Source: Catenisphaera adipataccumulans | Lineage (GTDB): Bacteria > Bacillota_I > Bacilli_A > Erysipelotrichales > Erysipelotrichaceae | Assembly: GCF_014202755.1 (NCBI RefSeq) | Contig: NZ_JACHHK010000004.1 | Span: forward strand, 1 to 64,000 | Direction: 5' to 3' | Length of the DNA: 64,000 nt | Made by a program: the position numbers and the translations under genes | Notes under the pieces: generated by a model | What the model saw: the letters and a program-made list of their open reading frames with translations, nothing else | Databases searched by the model: none | Told to the model about the DNA's origin: nothing | Shown: in pieces, positions 43,957 to 53,221 of the stretch | Layout of the letters: the number at the start of each line of letters is the position of its first letter | How positions within the stretch are numbered: position 1 is the first letter of the stretch

Positions 43957-44278
43957 ATTTAAATATGCGGCATCCGGTTTTCGGTATATGTTAAGGGACA
44001 GAAGCATCCGTCTGCAGATGCTTTTCGGACTGATCGTGCTGATCGCAGCTGTCCTTCTGCACTTGAATGCCGGCGAATGGCTGTGGATCTGTACAGCGAT
44101 CTTACTGGTAGTTGCTGCTGAGGTCTTTAATTCCTGCATCGAAGGCTGTGTTGACTACATTTCGACCAAACGGGATCCGCGCGCAAAACGGATCAAAGAC
44201 ATGGCTGCTGCCGGAGTGTCCTTGATCTGCATTTTAGCGGCGATCATTGGTCTGGTTATTTTTATTCCCAAATTATAG
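43937..44278 (+). CDS. dgkA: Undecaprenol/diacylglycerol kinase (DgkA family)
   Basis: Phosphorylates undecaprenol (in Gram-positives) to recycle the lipid carrier of wall synthesis. 113 residues with three membrane helices, the active-site EVFNSCIEGCVDYI and RDPRAKRIKDMAAAGV. Start lies 20 bases inside ybeY; era follows with its own GGAGG. The ybeY-dgkA-era-recO order is standard. Confidence 0.95.
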   Translation: MKWFIGRFKYAASGFRYMLRDRSIRLQMLFGLIVLIAAVLLHLNAGEWLWICTAILLVVAAEVFNSCIEGCVDYISTKRDPRAKRIKDMAAAGVSLICILAAIIGLVIFIPKL

Positions 44279-44288
44279 GAGGAACGCT

Positions 44289-45188
44289 ATGAGCTATCAA
44301 TCCGGATTTATTGCGATCATCGGCCGGCCGAACGCCGGTAAAAGTACGCTGATGAACGCTATGCTTCAGGAAAAAGTATCCATTATGTCGGATAAACCAA
44401 ACACTACCCGCAATAACATCGCGGGTATTTTAACGAAGGCCGACTGTCAATATGTTTTCATGGATACCCCTGGTATCCATAAACCGCAGCAGCAGCTGGG
44501 ACGCGTTTTAAATAAAAATGCTTATACCGCGATGGAGGACTGTGACTGCATCGGCTGGATCGTTGACGGCACACAGAGCTTCGGCACCGGTGACCAGCAT
44601 ATTCTCAAACGCATTGAAACGCTGCACAAACCAGTGGTCCTGATCTTAAACAAGATCGATTGTCTGCCGCGGGAAAAAATGATGAAGAGCCTGCTGAAAT
44701 GGCAGACTGTTTATGATTTTGCGGACATCGTGCCGATCAGTGCGTTAAAAACGGACAATCTGGAAGAACTTCTGAACGTCTTCCGTAAATATCTGCCGGA
44801 GGGCGGACCTCTGTTCCCGTCAGAAATGACCAGTGACCACAGTCTGACATTCCAGTTATGTGAAATTGTCCGGGAGAAGATCCTGACCCGCACGCAGCAG
44901 GAGATCCCGCACAGTGTGGCCGTGGTCCTGGATTCGTATCAAGAGGAGGATGAGAAACTTTACCTGCAGATGTCGATCATTGTCGATAAGGACAGCCAGA
45001 AAGGCATCTTGATCGGCAAACAAGGGGCCATGATCCGTGCGATCCGTCTGGATGCTCAAAAGGAAATCAAACAGAAACTGCAGCGCCCGGTGCAGCTGGA
45101 ACTTTATGTCCGGGTGGTAAAAAACTGGCGGAACAAAGCCGATAAGATCAAAGAATTCGGCCTGGATGAGTTGGAAGATGACGACTGA
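44289..45188 (+). CDS. era: GTPase Era
   Basis: Ribosome-assembly GTPase. G1 GRPNAGKSTLMN, G2 TRNNIAG (with the T...T switch), G3 DTPGIHKP, G4 NKID, and a C-terminal KH domain (KGILIGKQGAMIRAIRLDAQKEI). 299 residues from ATG 44289 behind AGGAGG; the frame extends into dgkA but without start signals. Confidence 0.97.
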   Translation: MSYQSGFIAIIGRPNAGKSTLMNAMLQEKVSIMSDKPNTTRNNIAGILTKADCQYVFMDTPGIHKPQQQLGRVLNKNAYTAMEDCDCIGWIVDGTQSFGTGDQHILKRIETLHKPVVLILNKIDCLPREKMMKSLLKWQTVYDFADIVPISALKTDNLEELLNVFRKYLPEGGPLFPSEMTSDHSLTFQLCEIVREKILTRTQQEIPHSVAVVLDSYQEEDEKLYLQMSIIVDKDSQKGILIGKQGAMIRAIRLDAQKEIKQKLQRPVQLELYVRVVKNWRNKADKIKEFGLDELEDDD

Positions 45189-45894
45189 GACCGAAGCGCT
45201 GATCTTGAGCGTAGATGCTTATCGGGAAAACGACGGGCTGGTGTCAGCGCTGCTGCCGGACCGGAAGATCCGCTTTCTGGCCCGCGGGATCCAGAAAAAC
45301 AGTTCGAAAAACCGCATGGTCTGTCAGCCGTATTCGAAAGTTAGCATCAGCATCAATGAACGGCCGGGCAAACTGCCGATGCTGCTGTACGGCCAGGTGA
45401 TCTCGTATGCTTACCGCATCATGTCCGATTTAGAAATGCAGTGCGTGGCAGCCGGCATGACCGAATGCATCAGTCATATGGAAACCGATCCGACGGTGTA
45501 TCATAGCCTGGATCACATGTGGCAGGCGTTCCAAAAGGAAGCAGACAACCGCTATGGCTATGCCTGTCTGGCGATGGCCAAACTGTTGATCAAGAATGGG
45601 ATCGCTCCGTATACGGACGGCTGTGTGCGCTGTCAGCGGACCGACCATCTGGATGCTTTTTCCGTACGGGAAGGCGGCTTCCTTTGTCAGGCGGACAACC
45701 GCAATCCAGTCAACCGGCGCCCGAAAGCAGATCTGATCAAGATCCATTCGTTGTTTCATTGCCGTGGAAAGGAAGAAAAACTGCTGGAATTGTTCCATTT
45801 TACGCTTTCGGACTGGCTGGAATGGGCCTATTGGTTTGAATATTATACGCAGATCCATTTGAATAGTGTTGAGCTATTGAAAAAGATACAATAA
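45178..45894 (+). CDS. recO: DNA repair protein RecO
   Basis: Mediates RecA loading on SSB-covered DNA. N-terminal OB-fold (TEALILSVDAYRENDGLVSALLPDRKIRFLARG), a helical domain and a zinc-like C-terminal region with CVRCQR and CQ. ATG 45178 is chosen (overlaps the end of era); ATG 45166 is equally in frame. 238 residues. Confidence 0.9.
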   Translation: MTTETEALILSVDAYRENDGLVSALLPDRKIRFLARGIQKNSSKNRMVCQPYSKVSISINERPGKLPMLLYGQVISYAYRIMSDLEMQCVAAGMTECISHMETDPTVYHSLDHMWQAFQKEADNRYGYACLAMAKLLIKNGIAPYTDGCVRCQRTDHLDAFSVREGGFLCQADNRNPVNRRPKADLIKIHSLFHCRGKEEKLLELFHFTLSDWLEWAYWFEYYTQIHLNSVELLKKIQ

Positions 45895-45896
45895 AC

Positions 45897-45918
45897 AGAC
45901 GTCTTTGGCGTCTTTTTT
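45897..45918 (+). terminator. Intrinsic terminator after recO
   Basis: AGACG-TCTTTGG-CGTCT followed by TTTTT. Confidence 0.75.
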
Positions 45919-45948
45919 ATTGAAATTGTGTTATTATATTAAAGTACC

Positions 45949-45974
45949 TTTTTGTCAGCATTTTTGACAAAAAC
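45949..45974 (+). promoter_or_regulatory. Stem-loop in the glyS leader
   Basis: TTTTTGTCA pairs with TGACAAAAA across a GCATTTT loop, ending six bases before the Shine-Dalgarno AAAGGAG of glyS. No T-box motif is present. Could be a regulatory stem or a 5' stabiliser. Confidence 0.5.
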
Positions 45975-45990
45975 AATAAAGGAGTCGACT

Positions 45991-47370
45991 ATGAACGAAA
46001 AAACTTTTAATGATGTTGTGGCGCATATGAAGAACACCGGATTCGTTTTCCAAGGATCCGAGATCTACGGCGGCCTGTCCAATACTTGGGACTTCGGTCC
46101 GCTGGGTGTGGAATTAAAGAATAATATAAAAAACGCGTGGTGGAAACGTTTTATTGAAGAAGACCCGCGCAATGTCGGCATTCAAAGTGCCATTTTGATG
46201 AACCCGGAAGTCTGGGTGGCCAGCGGCCACGTCGGCGGGTTCAGCGATCCGCTGATGGACTGCAAGGAATGCAAGAGCCGTTTCCGTGCCGATCAGCTGA
46301 TCGAAGAGGCAACCAATCATGAAGTCAGTGCTGCCGGCATGTCCAATGAAGAAATGGAAAATTTCATCAAAGAACACGAAATTGCCTGCCCGAAGTGCGG
46401 AGCCAAGAATTTTACCGGTATCCGTCAGTTCAATTTGATGTTCAAAACGTACCAAGGCGTTCTGGAAGATGCGAAAAGCACGATTTATTTACGTCCGGAA
46501 ACCGCCCAAGGTATCTTTGTGAATTTTAAAAACGTCCAGCGTACGATGCGCCGAAAGGTGCCGTTCGGCATCGGCCAGATCGGCAAGAGCTTCCGCAATG
46601 AAATTACGCCGGGCAACTTTATTTTCCGTACCCGTGAGTTTGAGCAGATGGAACTCGAATTCTTCTGTAAGCCGGGAACGGACCTGGATTGGTTCAAATA
46701 TTATTGCGATGCCTGCCTGCAGTTCTTGTACGATTTAGGCATCCGCAAAGAGAGCCTGCGCCTGCGTGCGCACGATCCGGAAGAACTGGCCCACTATTCC
46801 AACGGCACCAGCGATATCGAGTATCAATTCTCCGAACCGATCGGCTGGGGCGAACTGTGGGGCATTGCGGACCGCACGGACTTTGATTTAAAGGCGCACC
46901 AGGAACATAGTAAACAATCACTGGAGTATTTTGATCCAGCGACAAACGAAAAATATATCCCGTATGTCATCGAACCGAGTGTCGGTGTCGAACGAATGAT
47001 GCTGGCGCTGATGTGCGAAGCCTATACGGTTGAACAACTGGAGAAGGAGGAGCGCGTTGTCCTGAAGCTGCATCCGGTATTGGCACCGTATAAGGTTGCC
47101 GTGCTGCCGCTTTCTAAGAAATTGAGCGAACCGGCAACTGAAGTATTCCACATGCTGTCAAAGCACTTCTCCTGCACCTATGATGAAGCCCAAAGCATCG
47201 GCAAGCGGTATCGCCGTCAGGATGCGGTCGGCACGCCGTACTGTGTCACGGTGGATTTCGATACGGCCGAAGATGGCTGCGTCACGGTGCGTGACCGCGA
47301 TACGATGGCACAAGAACGGATCGCGATCAAAGATTTGAAAGCTTATTTGGAACCGAAATTCGAATGGTAG
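45991..47370 (+). CDS. glyS: Glycyl-tRNA synthetase (homodimeric type)
   Basis: Charges tRNA-Gly; the alpha2 (eukaryote/archaea-like) single-chain type rather than glyQS. Motifs: [47 protein letters not shown] and the C-terminal anticodon-binding domain. Cysteine pairs CKECKSRF and CPKCGAKN sit in an insert. 459 residues. The start is ATG 45991 after AAAGGAG; the frame is open upstream over the leader stem. Confidence 0.97.
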   Translation: MNEKTFNDVVAHMKNTGFVFQGSEIYGGLSNTWDFGPLGVELKNNIKNAWWKRFIEEDPRNVGIQSAILMNPEVWVASGHVGGFSDPLMDCKECKSRFRADQLIEEATNHEVSAAGMSNEEMENFIKEHEIACPKCGAKNFTGIRQFNLMFKTYQGVLEDAKSTIYLRPETAQGIFVNFKNVQRTMRRKVPFGIGQIGKSFRNEITPGNFIFRTREFEQMELEFFCKPGTDLDWFKYYCDACLQFLYDLGIRKESLRLRAHDPEELAHYSNGTSDIEYQFSEPIGWGELWGIADRTDFDLKAHQEHSKQSLEYFDPATNEKYIPYVIEPSVGVERMMLALMCEAYTVEQLEKEERVVLKLHPVLAPYKVAVLPLSKKLSEPATEVFHMLSKHFSCTYDEAQSIGKRYRRQDAVGTPYCVTVDFDTAEDGCVTVRDRDTMAQERIAIKDLKAYLEPKFEW

Positions 47371-47383
47371 AAAGGAGAGCGGA

Positions 47384-49126
47384 TTGAGCTGGATCGCTGA
47401 AGAAGATTTAAAGGCCATCCGCAGTCAGGCGGATATTGTAGATATCATCTCACACTATCTGGACTTGGAAAAACGCGGCAAAGACTACAAAGCCGTCTGC
47501 CCGTTTCACGATGACCACGATCCGAGTTTATCTATATCGGCAGAAAAACAGATCTTCAAGTGTTTTGTATGCGGGGCCGGCGGCGATGTGTTCGGCTTTG
47601 TGCAGCGGATCGAAAATATCAGTTTTCAGGAAGCTGTCTATAAAGTAGCGGACATGATCCATTATCCCCTTGAGCACCGCAGTGTGATCAAACGCGAAGA
47701 TCCGAACCAACGTTATTACGATGCGCTGCAGGAATATATCCGTTTTACGTGCTACGAACTGAAAAGCGAAGAGGGGAAGCAGGCCGATGCGTATCTGCGG
47801 CGACGTAAGATGACCGATCAAATCATCGATGATTTTGAGATCGGCTATGCACCGGCAGCGGACATCTCCCGGCGTTTCCTGCAGGCTAAGCAATATAGCC
47901 CGCAGATCCTGGAGGAAATCGGATTGACATCCGGCGGCCGGATCTTATTTCATGATCGGTTTTTGATCCCGATCCATGATGAGAACGGCTATCCAGTCGG
48001 GTTTACCGCCCGCCGTTTAAATGACCGCAGTTCCGAGCCGAAGTACATCAATACCTCGGCAACGAAAATTTATGAAAAAGGCAATTTTGTCTTCAATTAT
48101 CACCGTGCCCGGCCGGCTGCCCGGAAAGCGGAACGCGTCATCCTGACCGAAGGCGCGATGGATGTGCTGGCATTTGAGAAAGCCGGGATCCATGAAGCCA
48201 TTGCCTGTCTGGGAACCGCTTGTACCCAACGACAGCTGCAGCTGATTGCCGGATTGAAACAACCGGTAACGGTTTGTTACGACGGGGATCAAGCCGGTCA
48301 GGATGCAGCCTATAAGTTCGGCCGTTCGGCAGCTGCCCGTCATCTTTCGTTTCAGATCGTTCAAAGTTCGACGGATCAGGATCCCGATGAGATCTTTGAC
48401 AGCGGCGGCAAAGAAGCCCTGAGCGAATATGTATCACGGACGATTTCGTGGGTCGATTTTCTATTTGACTATTTGCGGAAAAAATATAATCTGGATACAT
48501 ATGAAGACCGGAAAGCCTATGCGCAGGAAATCTTTGAAGCCATCAAGCTGACCGATGAGCCGTTTGAGAAGCAGACCGACCTGCAGAAACTGAAACAACG
48601 GAGCGGTTTTGATTTTTCCCAGGCGATCAGCCAGCCGGTGCAGCCGCATAGGAAAAATCGGCCGCTCCCGCAGACCGTCATTTCGATGCCGGAAGACGGG
48701 CGTACGCATGCGGAGCGGGTGATCTTATCCATGATGTTATTGAATAAAGACGCAGCCCGCCGTTTTAAGGAAGAAATCGGATTTTTCAAGAATGAATACT
48801 GCCGGCAGATCGCCTTGTACTGTTATGACATCTATCGGGAGAAAGATCAGCTGGATCCCGATGATCTGATGTCCCGGATCAACGAAGAACCGGTCCGTCG
48901 GTACTTGAACGATCTGCTGCTGGATACAAACCGTCCCCAAACGTTTGATGAAACGTATTTTGAGGACAGTCTGACCAAGGTCCGCAAGTGTCTGATCCAG
49001 GAACAGCTGGATGTGATCAATCGTAAGATCAGCAGCACTTCGGATCTGGATGAAAAATTGAAGTTATGGAATAAGAAAAAAGAACTGATCATGAATAAAG
49101 ATCGTTTAGGAAGAAAGGAAGGATAG
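47384..49126 (+). CDS. dnaG: DNA primase
   Basis: Makes primers for replication. CHC2 zinc finger (CPFHDDHDPSLSIS ... CFVCGAGG), TOPRIM domain with EGAMDVLAFEKAG and CYDGDQAGQDA, and C-terminal helicase-binding domain. 580 residues. The start codon is TTG 47384, seven bases after AAGGAG; no ATG is nearer. The glyS-dnaG-rpoD run is usual for Firmicutes; rpsU is absent. Confidence 0.97.
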   Translation: MSWIAEEDLKAIRSQADIVDIISHYLDLEKRGKDYKAVCPFHDDHDPSLSISAEKQIFKCFVCGAGGDVFGFVQRIENISFQEAVYKVADMIHYPLEHRSVIKREDPNQRYYDALQEYIRFTCYELKSEEGKQADAYLRRRKMTDQIIDDFEIGYAPAADISRRFLQAKQYSPQILEEIGLTSGGRILFHDRFLIPIHDENGYPVGFTARRLNDRSSEPKYINTSATKIYEKGNFVFNYHRARPAARKAERVILTEGAMDVLAFEKAGIHEAIACLGTACTQRQLQLIAGLKQPVTVCYDGDQAGQDAAYKFGRSAAARHLSFQIVQSSTDQDPDEIFDSGGKEALSEYVSRTISWVDFLFDYLRKKYNLDTYEDRKAYAQEIFEAIKLTDEPFEKQTDLQKLKQRSGFDFSQAISQPVQPHRKNRPLPQTVISMPEDGRTHAERVILSMMLLNKDAARRFKEEIGFFKNEYCRQIALYCYDIYREKDQLDPDDLMSRINEEPVRRYLNDLLLDTNRPQTFDETYFEDSLTKVRKCLIQEQLDVINRKISSTSDLDEKLKLWNKKKELIMNKDRLGRKEG

Positions 49127-49129
49127 GGA

Positions 49130-50272
49130 ATGGCTGAAGAAAAAAACACCATGCCGAAAAGCTTTGCCACATTGGAGGAGGCAAAAGAATACTTGCTGAA
49201 TACCAAGAATTCAGATGAGAACTTATCGCAGCACGCCTTCATGGAAGCCATCGCCAAGCTGAAATTATCCGATGATGATCTGGATGCCTTATTCAACTGG
49301 TGTGATGAAAACGACATTGCTTTTCTTGATAAAGACGGGCTGGATGACATCGATGAAGATGTCGAAGTGGAAGAAGATGAGGATTCCGTTGACGAGATCG
49401 CGCAGCTGGAACAATCGTTTGCGAACTCTTCCCATACCAAGATCAATGATCCGGTCAAGATGTATTTGAAAGAAATCGGTCAGATCCCGCTGCTGGATCC
49501 AAAAGAAGAGCCGATCATCGCCAAGCGGATTCAGGAGGGGGACGAAGAAGCCAAACAGATCCTCATTGAATCGAACTTGCGGCTGGTGGTCTCGATCGCA
49601 AAGAAATATGTCGGCCGCGGCATGCTGTTTCTGGATCTGATCCAGGAAGGCAACTGCGGATTGATCAAAGCCGTCGATAAATTTGATTATAAAAAAGGCT
49701 TTAAATTTTCTACCTATGCCACATGGTGGATCCGGCAGTCGATCACCCGTGCCATTGCTGATCAAGCCCGGACGATCCGGATCCCGGTGCATATGGTCGA
49801 AACCATCAATAAATTGACGCGGATCCAGCGGCAGCTGGTCCAAGATCTGGGCCGTGACCCGATCCCGGAAGAAATCGCTGAAAAGATGGACAACATCACT
49901 GCGGATAAGGTACGTGAGATCCAGAAGATCGCTTTGGATCCGGTCAGCCTGGAGACGCCCATCGGTGAAGAAGATGATTCACATTTGGGTGATTTCATCG
50001 AAGATAAAGAGACGCTTTCGCCGGATGATTATACAAACAACCAGCTGCTGAAGGACGAGATCAACAACGTCCTGCAGGGCTTGACCGAACGCGAGGAAAA
50101 AGTTCTGCGGCTGCGGTTCGGCCTGGAAGACGGCCGGACCCGGACGTTGGAAGAAGTCGGCAAAGAATTCAATGTGACCCGTGAACGGATCCGCCAGATC
50201 GAAGCCAAGGCGATCCGTAAACTGAAGAAACCGAACCGTTCCAAACGTCTGAAAGACTTTATGAAATCATGA
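49130..50272 (+). CDS. rpoD: Primary sigma factor (RpoD/SigA)
   Basis: Directs RNA polymerase to housekeeping promoters. Short region 1.1, very acidic linker (about 80-100), region 1.2 [15 protein letters not shown], region 2 [36 protein letters not shown], region 3, and region 4.2 [19 protein letters not shown]. The 380-residue length fits SigA. TGn extended -10 promoters around the window agree with a standard 2.4-3.0 region. Overlaps trmK (ATGA). Confidence 0.97.
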   Translation: MAEEKNTMPKSFATLEEAKEYLLNTKNSDENLSQHAFMEAIAKLKLSDDDLDALFNWCDENDIAFLDKDGLDDIDEDVEVEEDEDSVDEIAQLEQSFANSSHTKINDPVKMYLKEIGQIPLLDPKEEPIIAKRIQEGDEEAKQILIESNLRLVVSIAKKYVGRGMLFLDLIQEGNCGLIKAVDKFDYKKGFKFSTYATWWIRQSITRAIADQARTIRIPVHMVETINKLTRIQRQLVQDLGRDPIPEEIAEKMDNITADKVREIQKIALDPVSLETPIGEEDDSHLGDFIEDKETLSPDDYTNNQLLKDEINNVLQGLTEREEKVLRLRFGLEDGRTRTLEEVGKEFNVTRERIRQIEAKAIRKLKKPNRSKRLKDFMKS

Positions 50273-50913
50273 TTTCCCGCCGGCTGCGCAAGATCGTCGA
50301 CTGGATCGACGGCAGCGTCTTAGCAGACATCGGCTGTGATCATGCCTATGTGGCCATTGCTGCCGTGCAGGAACATCGGGTAAACAAAGCCTACGCCTGT
50401 GACATTGCGCCCGGACCGCTGCAGCGGGCGGCAGAAAATATCCGCGCACAGAACTTAGATGGTCAGATCGAATGCCGTCTGCAGACCGGGATCGAAGGAC
50501 TCCCCGAAGCGGTCGATATCATTGTCATTGCCGGCATGGGCGGCCGCACGATCCAGGATATCTTATCCAAGGGACAGATCCGGGAGCAGACCTTTCTGAT
50601 TTCGCCGCATAATCATGCAGCCGACCTGCGCATGTATCTTCAGGCGCACGGACTGCATATCCTTCGTGAGCAGCTGATCACGGAAGGGAATCATGCCTAT
50701 CCGATCCTGGAAGTCAAGAAAAAGGATACGATCCAGCCCATGACTGCCTTTGAGATCGAATACGGCAAGAATGTATGCAACAGGGAAGAGTTTCAGACCT
50801 ATTTGGATCGACTGGAACAAAAATATAAAACGCTGCTGAAACAGGTCCCGCCGGAAAAAAACGGCGAATTGGTTCAAAAGCTGGAATGTTTAAAAAAAAG
50901 AGATACACTATAG
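50269..50913 (+). CDS. trmK: tRNA (adenine-N1-)-methyltransferase TrmK
   Basis: Methylates A22 of tRNAs. 214 residues, N-terminal [30 protein letters not shown] with SAM-binding motif, [11 protein letters not shown] and SPHNHA. Downstream of rpoD as in Bacillus (yqfN). Its last six bases overlap the end of ispH on the other strand. Confidence 0.92.
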   Translation: MISRRLRKIVDWIDGSVLADIGCDHAYVAIAAVQEHRVNKAYACDIAPGPLQRAAENIRAQNLDGQIECRLQTGIEGLPEAVDIIVIAGMGGRTIQDILSKGQIREQTFLISPHNHAADLRMYLQAHGLHILREQLITEGNHAYPILEVKKKDTIQPMTAFEIEYGKNVCNREEFQTYLDRLEQKYKTLLKQVPPEKNGELVQKLECLKKRDTL

Positions 50914-50937
50914 AATTTCTTCTATGTGTATCTTTTG
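50895..50937. terminator. Bidirectional terminator inside overlapping gene ends
   Basis: AGATACAC-TATAGAA and TTCTAT-GTGTATCT form a long stem (one base bulged) flanked by an A-run and T-rich sequence. Both the trmK and the ispH stop codons lie inside this stem. Confidence 0.75.
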
Positions 50938-51810
50938 TTTTTGTTCGGGATGATGCAGCGTATCGATGACCATCTGCGTTAAATAGGGCGGCGTGCTCGC
51001 TCCGCTTGTGACCGCGATCGTCTCTGCCTCAGCGATCGCTGCCGGATCCAGTTCAGTCACATCCTGGATGCGCTGAATGCTGCGGATCCCCGCAAGCCGG
51101 CCGATCTCAGCCAGTTTGGCGGTATTGTTGCTGGTGGGGGAGCCAACGACGATCAGAGCCTGTACATTTTGTTTTTTTAAATCCAGGATCGCCTGCTGAC
51201 GGACACGCGTCGCATTGCAGATTTCATCATGGAATTCAGCTTGTGGATAATACCGGCGGATCGCCAGAAAGAGATCGCGGATATCAAGTACGGACATTGT
51301 GGTTTGATTGGTGACAAAAATCGGGCTGCGGACCGCTGTCGGAATGTCATCCGGTTTGGTGATCAAGGCCACATGATCCTGGTGCAGATAGATGGCTTCG
51401 GCCTCGGGATGACGGTATTTGCCGATGTAGAAAACGGTATAACCAGCCTGCAGTTTTTGTTTGACAATTTTTTGTGTCTGCAGGACAAACGGACAGGATG
51501 CATCGACAATGGTCAGCCCTTTTGCTATAGCCTTCTGCCGGACTTCATCACTGATGCCATGCGCTGTGAAGACCACAACACCTTCGTTGATTTGATCGAG
51601 CAGCTCCAGGCGGGTCCGGCCTTTTTGTTCCAAGGTGCGGATGTCCAGCCGGCCCAGCGCTTCTTTGACATACTCATTGTGGACCAGATTGCCGAGGATG
51701 GTGATCGGCTGATCCGGATATTGATTGCGGCAGGCTTTTACCTTGGCAATCGCCTGCCGGACGCCGCCGCAGTAGCCCTGCGGTTCGACTTTGATAATTT
51801 TTCTGTTCAT
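50908..51810 (-). CDS. ispH: 4-Hydroxy-3-methylbut-2-enyl diphosphate reductase
   Basis: Last step of the MEP isoprenoid pathway; Fe-S enzyme. N-terminal EPQGYCGGVRQAI with the first Cys ligand, DASCPFV with the second, EICNATRVRQQA with the third, and the GHPEVEG-equivalent KYRHPEAEAI. 300 residues. Start ATG 51810 sits six bases after GATAAT with no Shine-Dalgarno, so the mRNA is predicted leaderless; the in-frame codons up to 51834 overlap the promoter. ispG is at 58736. Confidence 0.95.
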   Translation of the reverse strand: MNRKIIKVEPQGYCGGVRQAIAKVKACRNQYPDQPITILGNLVHNEYVKEALGRLDIRTLEQKGRTRLELLDQINEGVVVFTAHGISDEVRQKAIAKGLTIVDASCPFVLQTQKIVKQKLQAGYTVFYIGKYRHPEAEAIYLHQDHVALITKPDDIPTAVRSPIFVTNQTTMSVLDIRDLFLAIRRYYPQAEFHDEICNATRVRQQAILDLKKQNVQALIVVGSPTSNNTAKLAEIGRLAGIRSIQRIQDVTELDPAAIAEAETIAVTSGASTPPYLTQMVIDTLHHPEQKQKIHIEEIL

Positions 51811-51816
51811 GAAAAT

Positions 51817-51845
51817 ATTATCGCATAGCTTCATTTGTTTTCAAA
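51817..51845 (-). promoter_or_regulatory. Promoter giving a leaderless ispH transcript
   Basis: Minus strand: TTGAAA, 16 bases, TGCGATAAT (-10 GATAAT at 51817-51822), then ATTTTC and the ATG. Confidence 0.6.
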
Positions 51846-51889
51846 GGGGGAGTATGGTATCATGAACAAGATTTTAAGGAGGCGAAACC

Positions 51890-53221
51890 ATGAATTCATC
51901 AAAACGGATCCAGGAAATCATGGATCTTGAGCATTTTAAGACCATGACACCGATCCAACAGGAAGTATTAAAATATGAAAACAGTAACCGTGACCTCATC
52001 GGTATTTCCAGCACCGGTTCCGGAAAAAGCCATGCCTTCTTTTTTCCGATCTTCGATCAGCTGGATCTGGAGAAAGATGAAGTCCAGGCGGTGATTTCAG
52101 CGCCCACCCGTGAATTGGCGTTTCAGTTGTATTCCCGTTGTAAAACTATTGCCAAACATTTCGGCGCGCGGGTCAAGCTGGTGACCGGCGGTATGGAACG
52201 AAAAGAAATTGGTCTGCAGCCGCAGATCGTGATCGGGACACCAGGACGGATGAAAGATTTATTTATTCAGGAAAATGAACTGCGTCTGGATACGGCCCAG
52301 CTCATGGTCATCGATGAGGCGGACATGACACTGGAATTCGGTTTTCTGGAAGATGTCGATGTGATTTTATCCAAGATGCCGAAAAATCTGCGCCTGATGG
52401 TCTTCTCGGCGACGATCCCGAATGCGCTGCATCCGTTCTTACAGAAGTATCTGCACGATCCGGTCTGGATCCAGATCGATGAAAACAAAGATTATCAAAG
52501 TGACGTCACGCATTATTTGGTGCCGTGCAAACATAAATCCTATCAGGAAAAACTGCTCGATGTGCTGCCGGCCATTCAGCCGTATGTTTGTCTGATTTTC
52601 TGCAACACAACAGCGGAGACAAAAGCGACCGCGGATTTTCTGCGCGCCAATGGATACGATCTGGTCGAACTGCACGGCGATCTGGAATCCCGCCAACGTC
52701 TGCAGGCCATCAAGACCATCGAATCGCAGCAGAAAACATATATCGTGGCCAGTGATATTGCCAGCCGCGGCATTGATATCGAAGGGATCACGCACGTGAT
52801 TTCTTGCGGCTTCCCGCGGGATCTGAAATTCTACATTCATCGGGCCGGCCGGACCGGACGGGTGCAGCGGGACGGAATTTGTATTGCACTGTATCAAAAA
52901 TCCGACCGCAATGCGATCCTTTCGCTGATGCGGAAAGGCATTGCGTTTCATCATAAAGATGTGAAGAACAACACGTTTGTTGATCTGAAACCATACGTCG
53001 ACCGCAAACCGCCGAAAAAAGACGATCCGCTGGAACAAGAAATCAATAAGATCGTGCACCGGAAGAAGCAGAAAGTCAAACCAAATTATAAAAAGAAACA
53101 ACGTCAGGAAATTGAACGATTGAAACGAAAACGGAAACGCGAGATCATCCAAAAGGATATTCAGCGGCAGAAAAAAGAACGCGCGATCGAAAAGCAGCGT
53201 GCGAAAGGAAAACGATCATGA
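51890..53221 (+). CDS. DEAD-box RNA helicase (CshB-like)
   Basis: Walker A STGSGKS, PTRELA, motif II in VIDEADMTLE, SAT, and HRAGRTGR in the second RecA domain; Q motif-like MTPIQQEVL near the start. A very basic tail (from about residue 365, KKQKVKPNYKKKQRQEIERLKRKRKRE) should bind RNA or ribosomes. 443 residues. AAGGAGG before ATG 51890; stop overlaps nfo (ATGA). Confidence 0.94.
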   Translation: MNSSKRIQEIMDLEHFKTMTPIQQEVLKYENSNRDLIGISSTGSGKSHAFFFPIFDQLDLEKDEVQAVISAPTRELAFQLYSRCKTIAKHFGARVKLVTGGMERKEIGLQPQIVIGTPGRMKDLFIQENELRLDTAQLMVIDEADMTLEFGFLEDVDVILSKMPKNLRLMVFSATIPNALHPFLQKYLHDPVWIQIDENKDYQSDVTHYLVPCKHKSYQEKLLDVLPAIQPYVCLIFCNTTAETKATADFLRANGYDLVELHGDLESRQRLQAIKTIESQQKTYIVASDIASRGIDIEGITHVISCGFPRDLKFYIHRAGRTGRVQRDGICIALYQKSDRNAILSLMRKGIAFHHKDVKNNTFVDLKPYVDRKPPKKDDPLEQEINKIVHRKKQKVKPNYKKKQRQEIERLKRKRKREIIQKDIQRQKKERAIEKQRAKGKRS

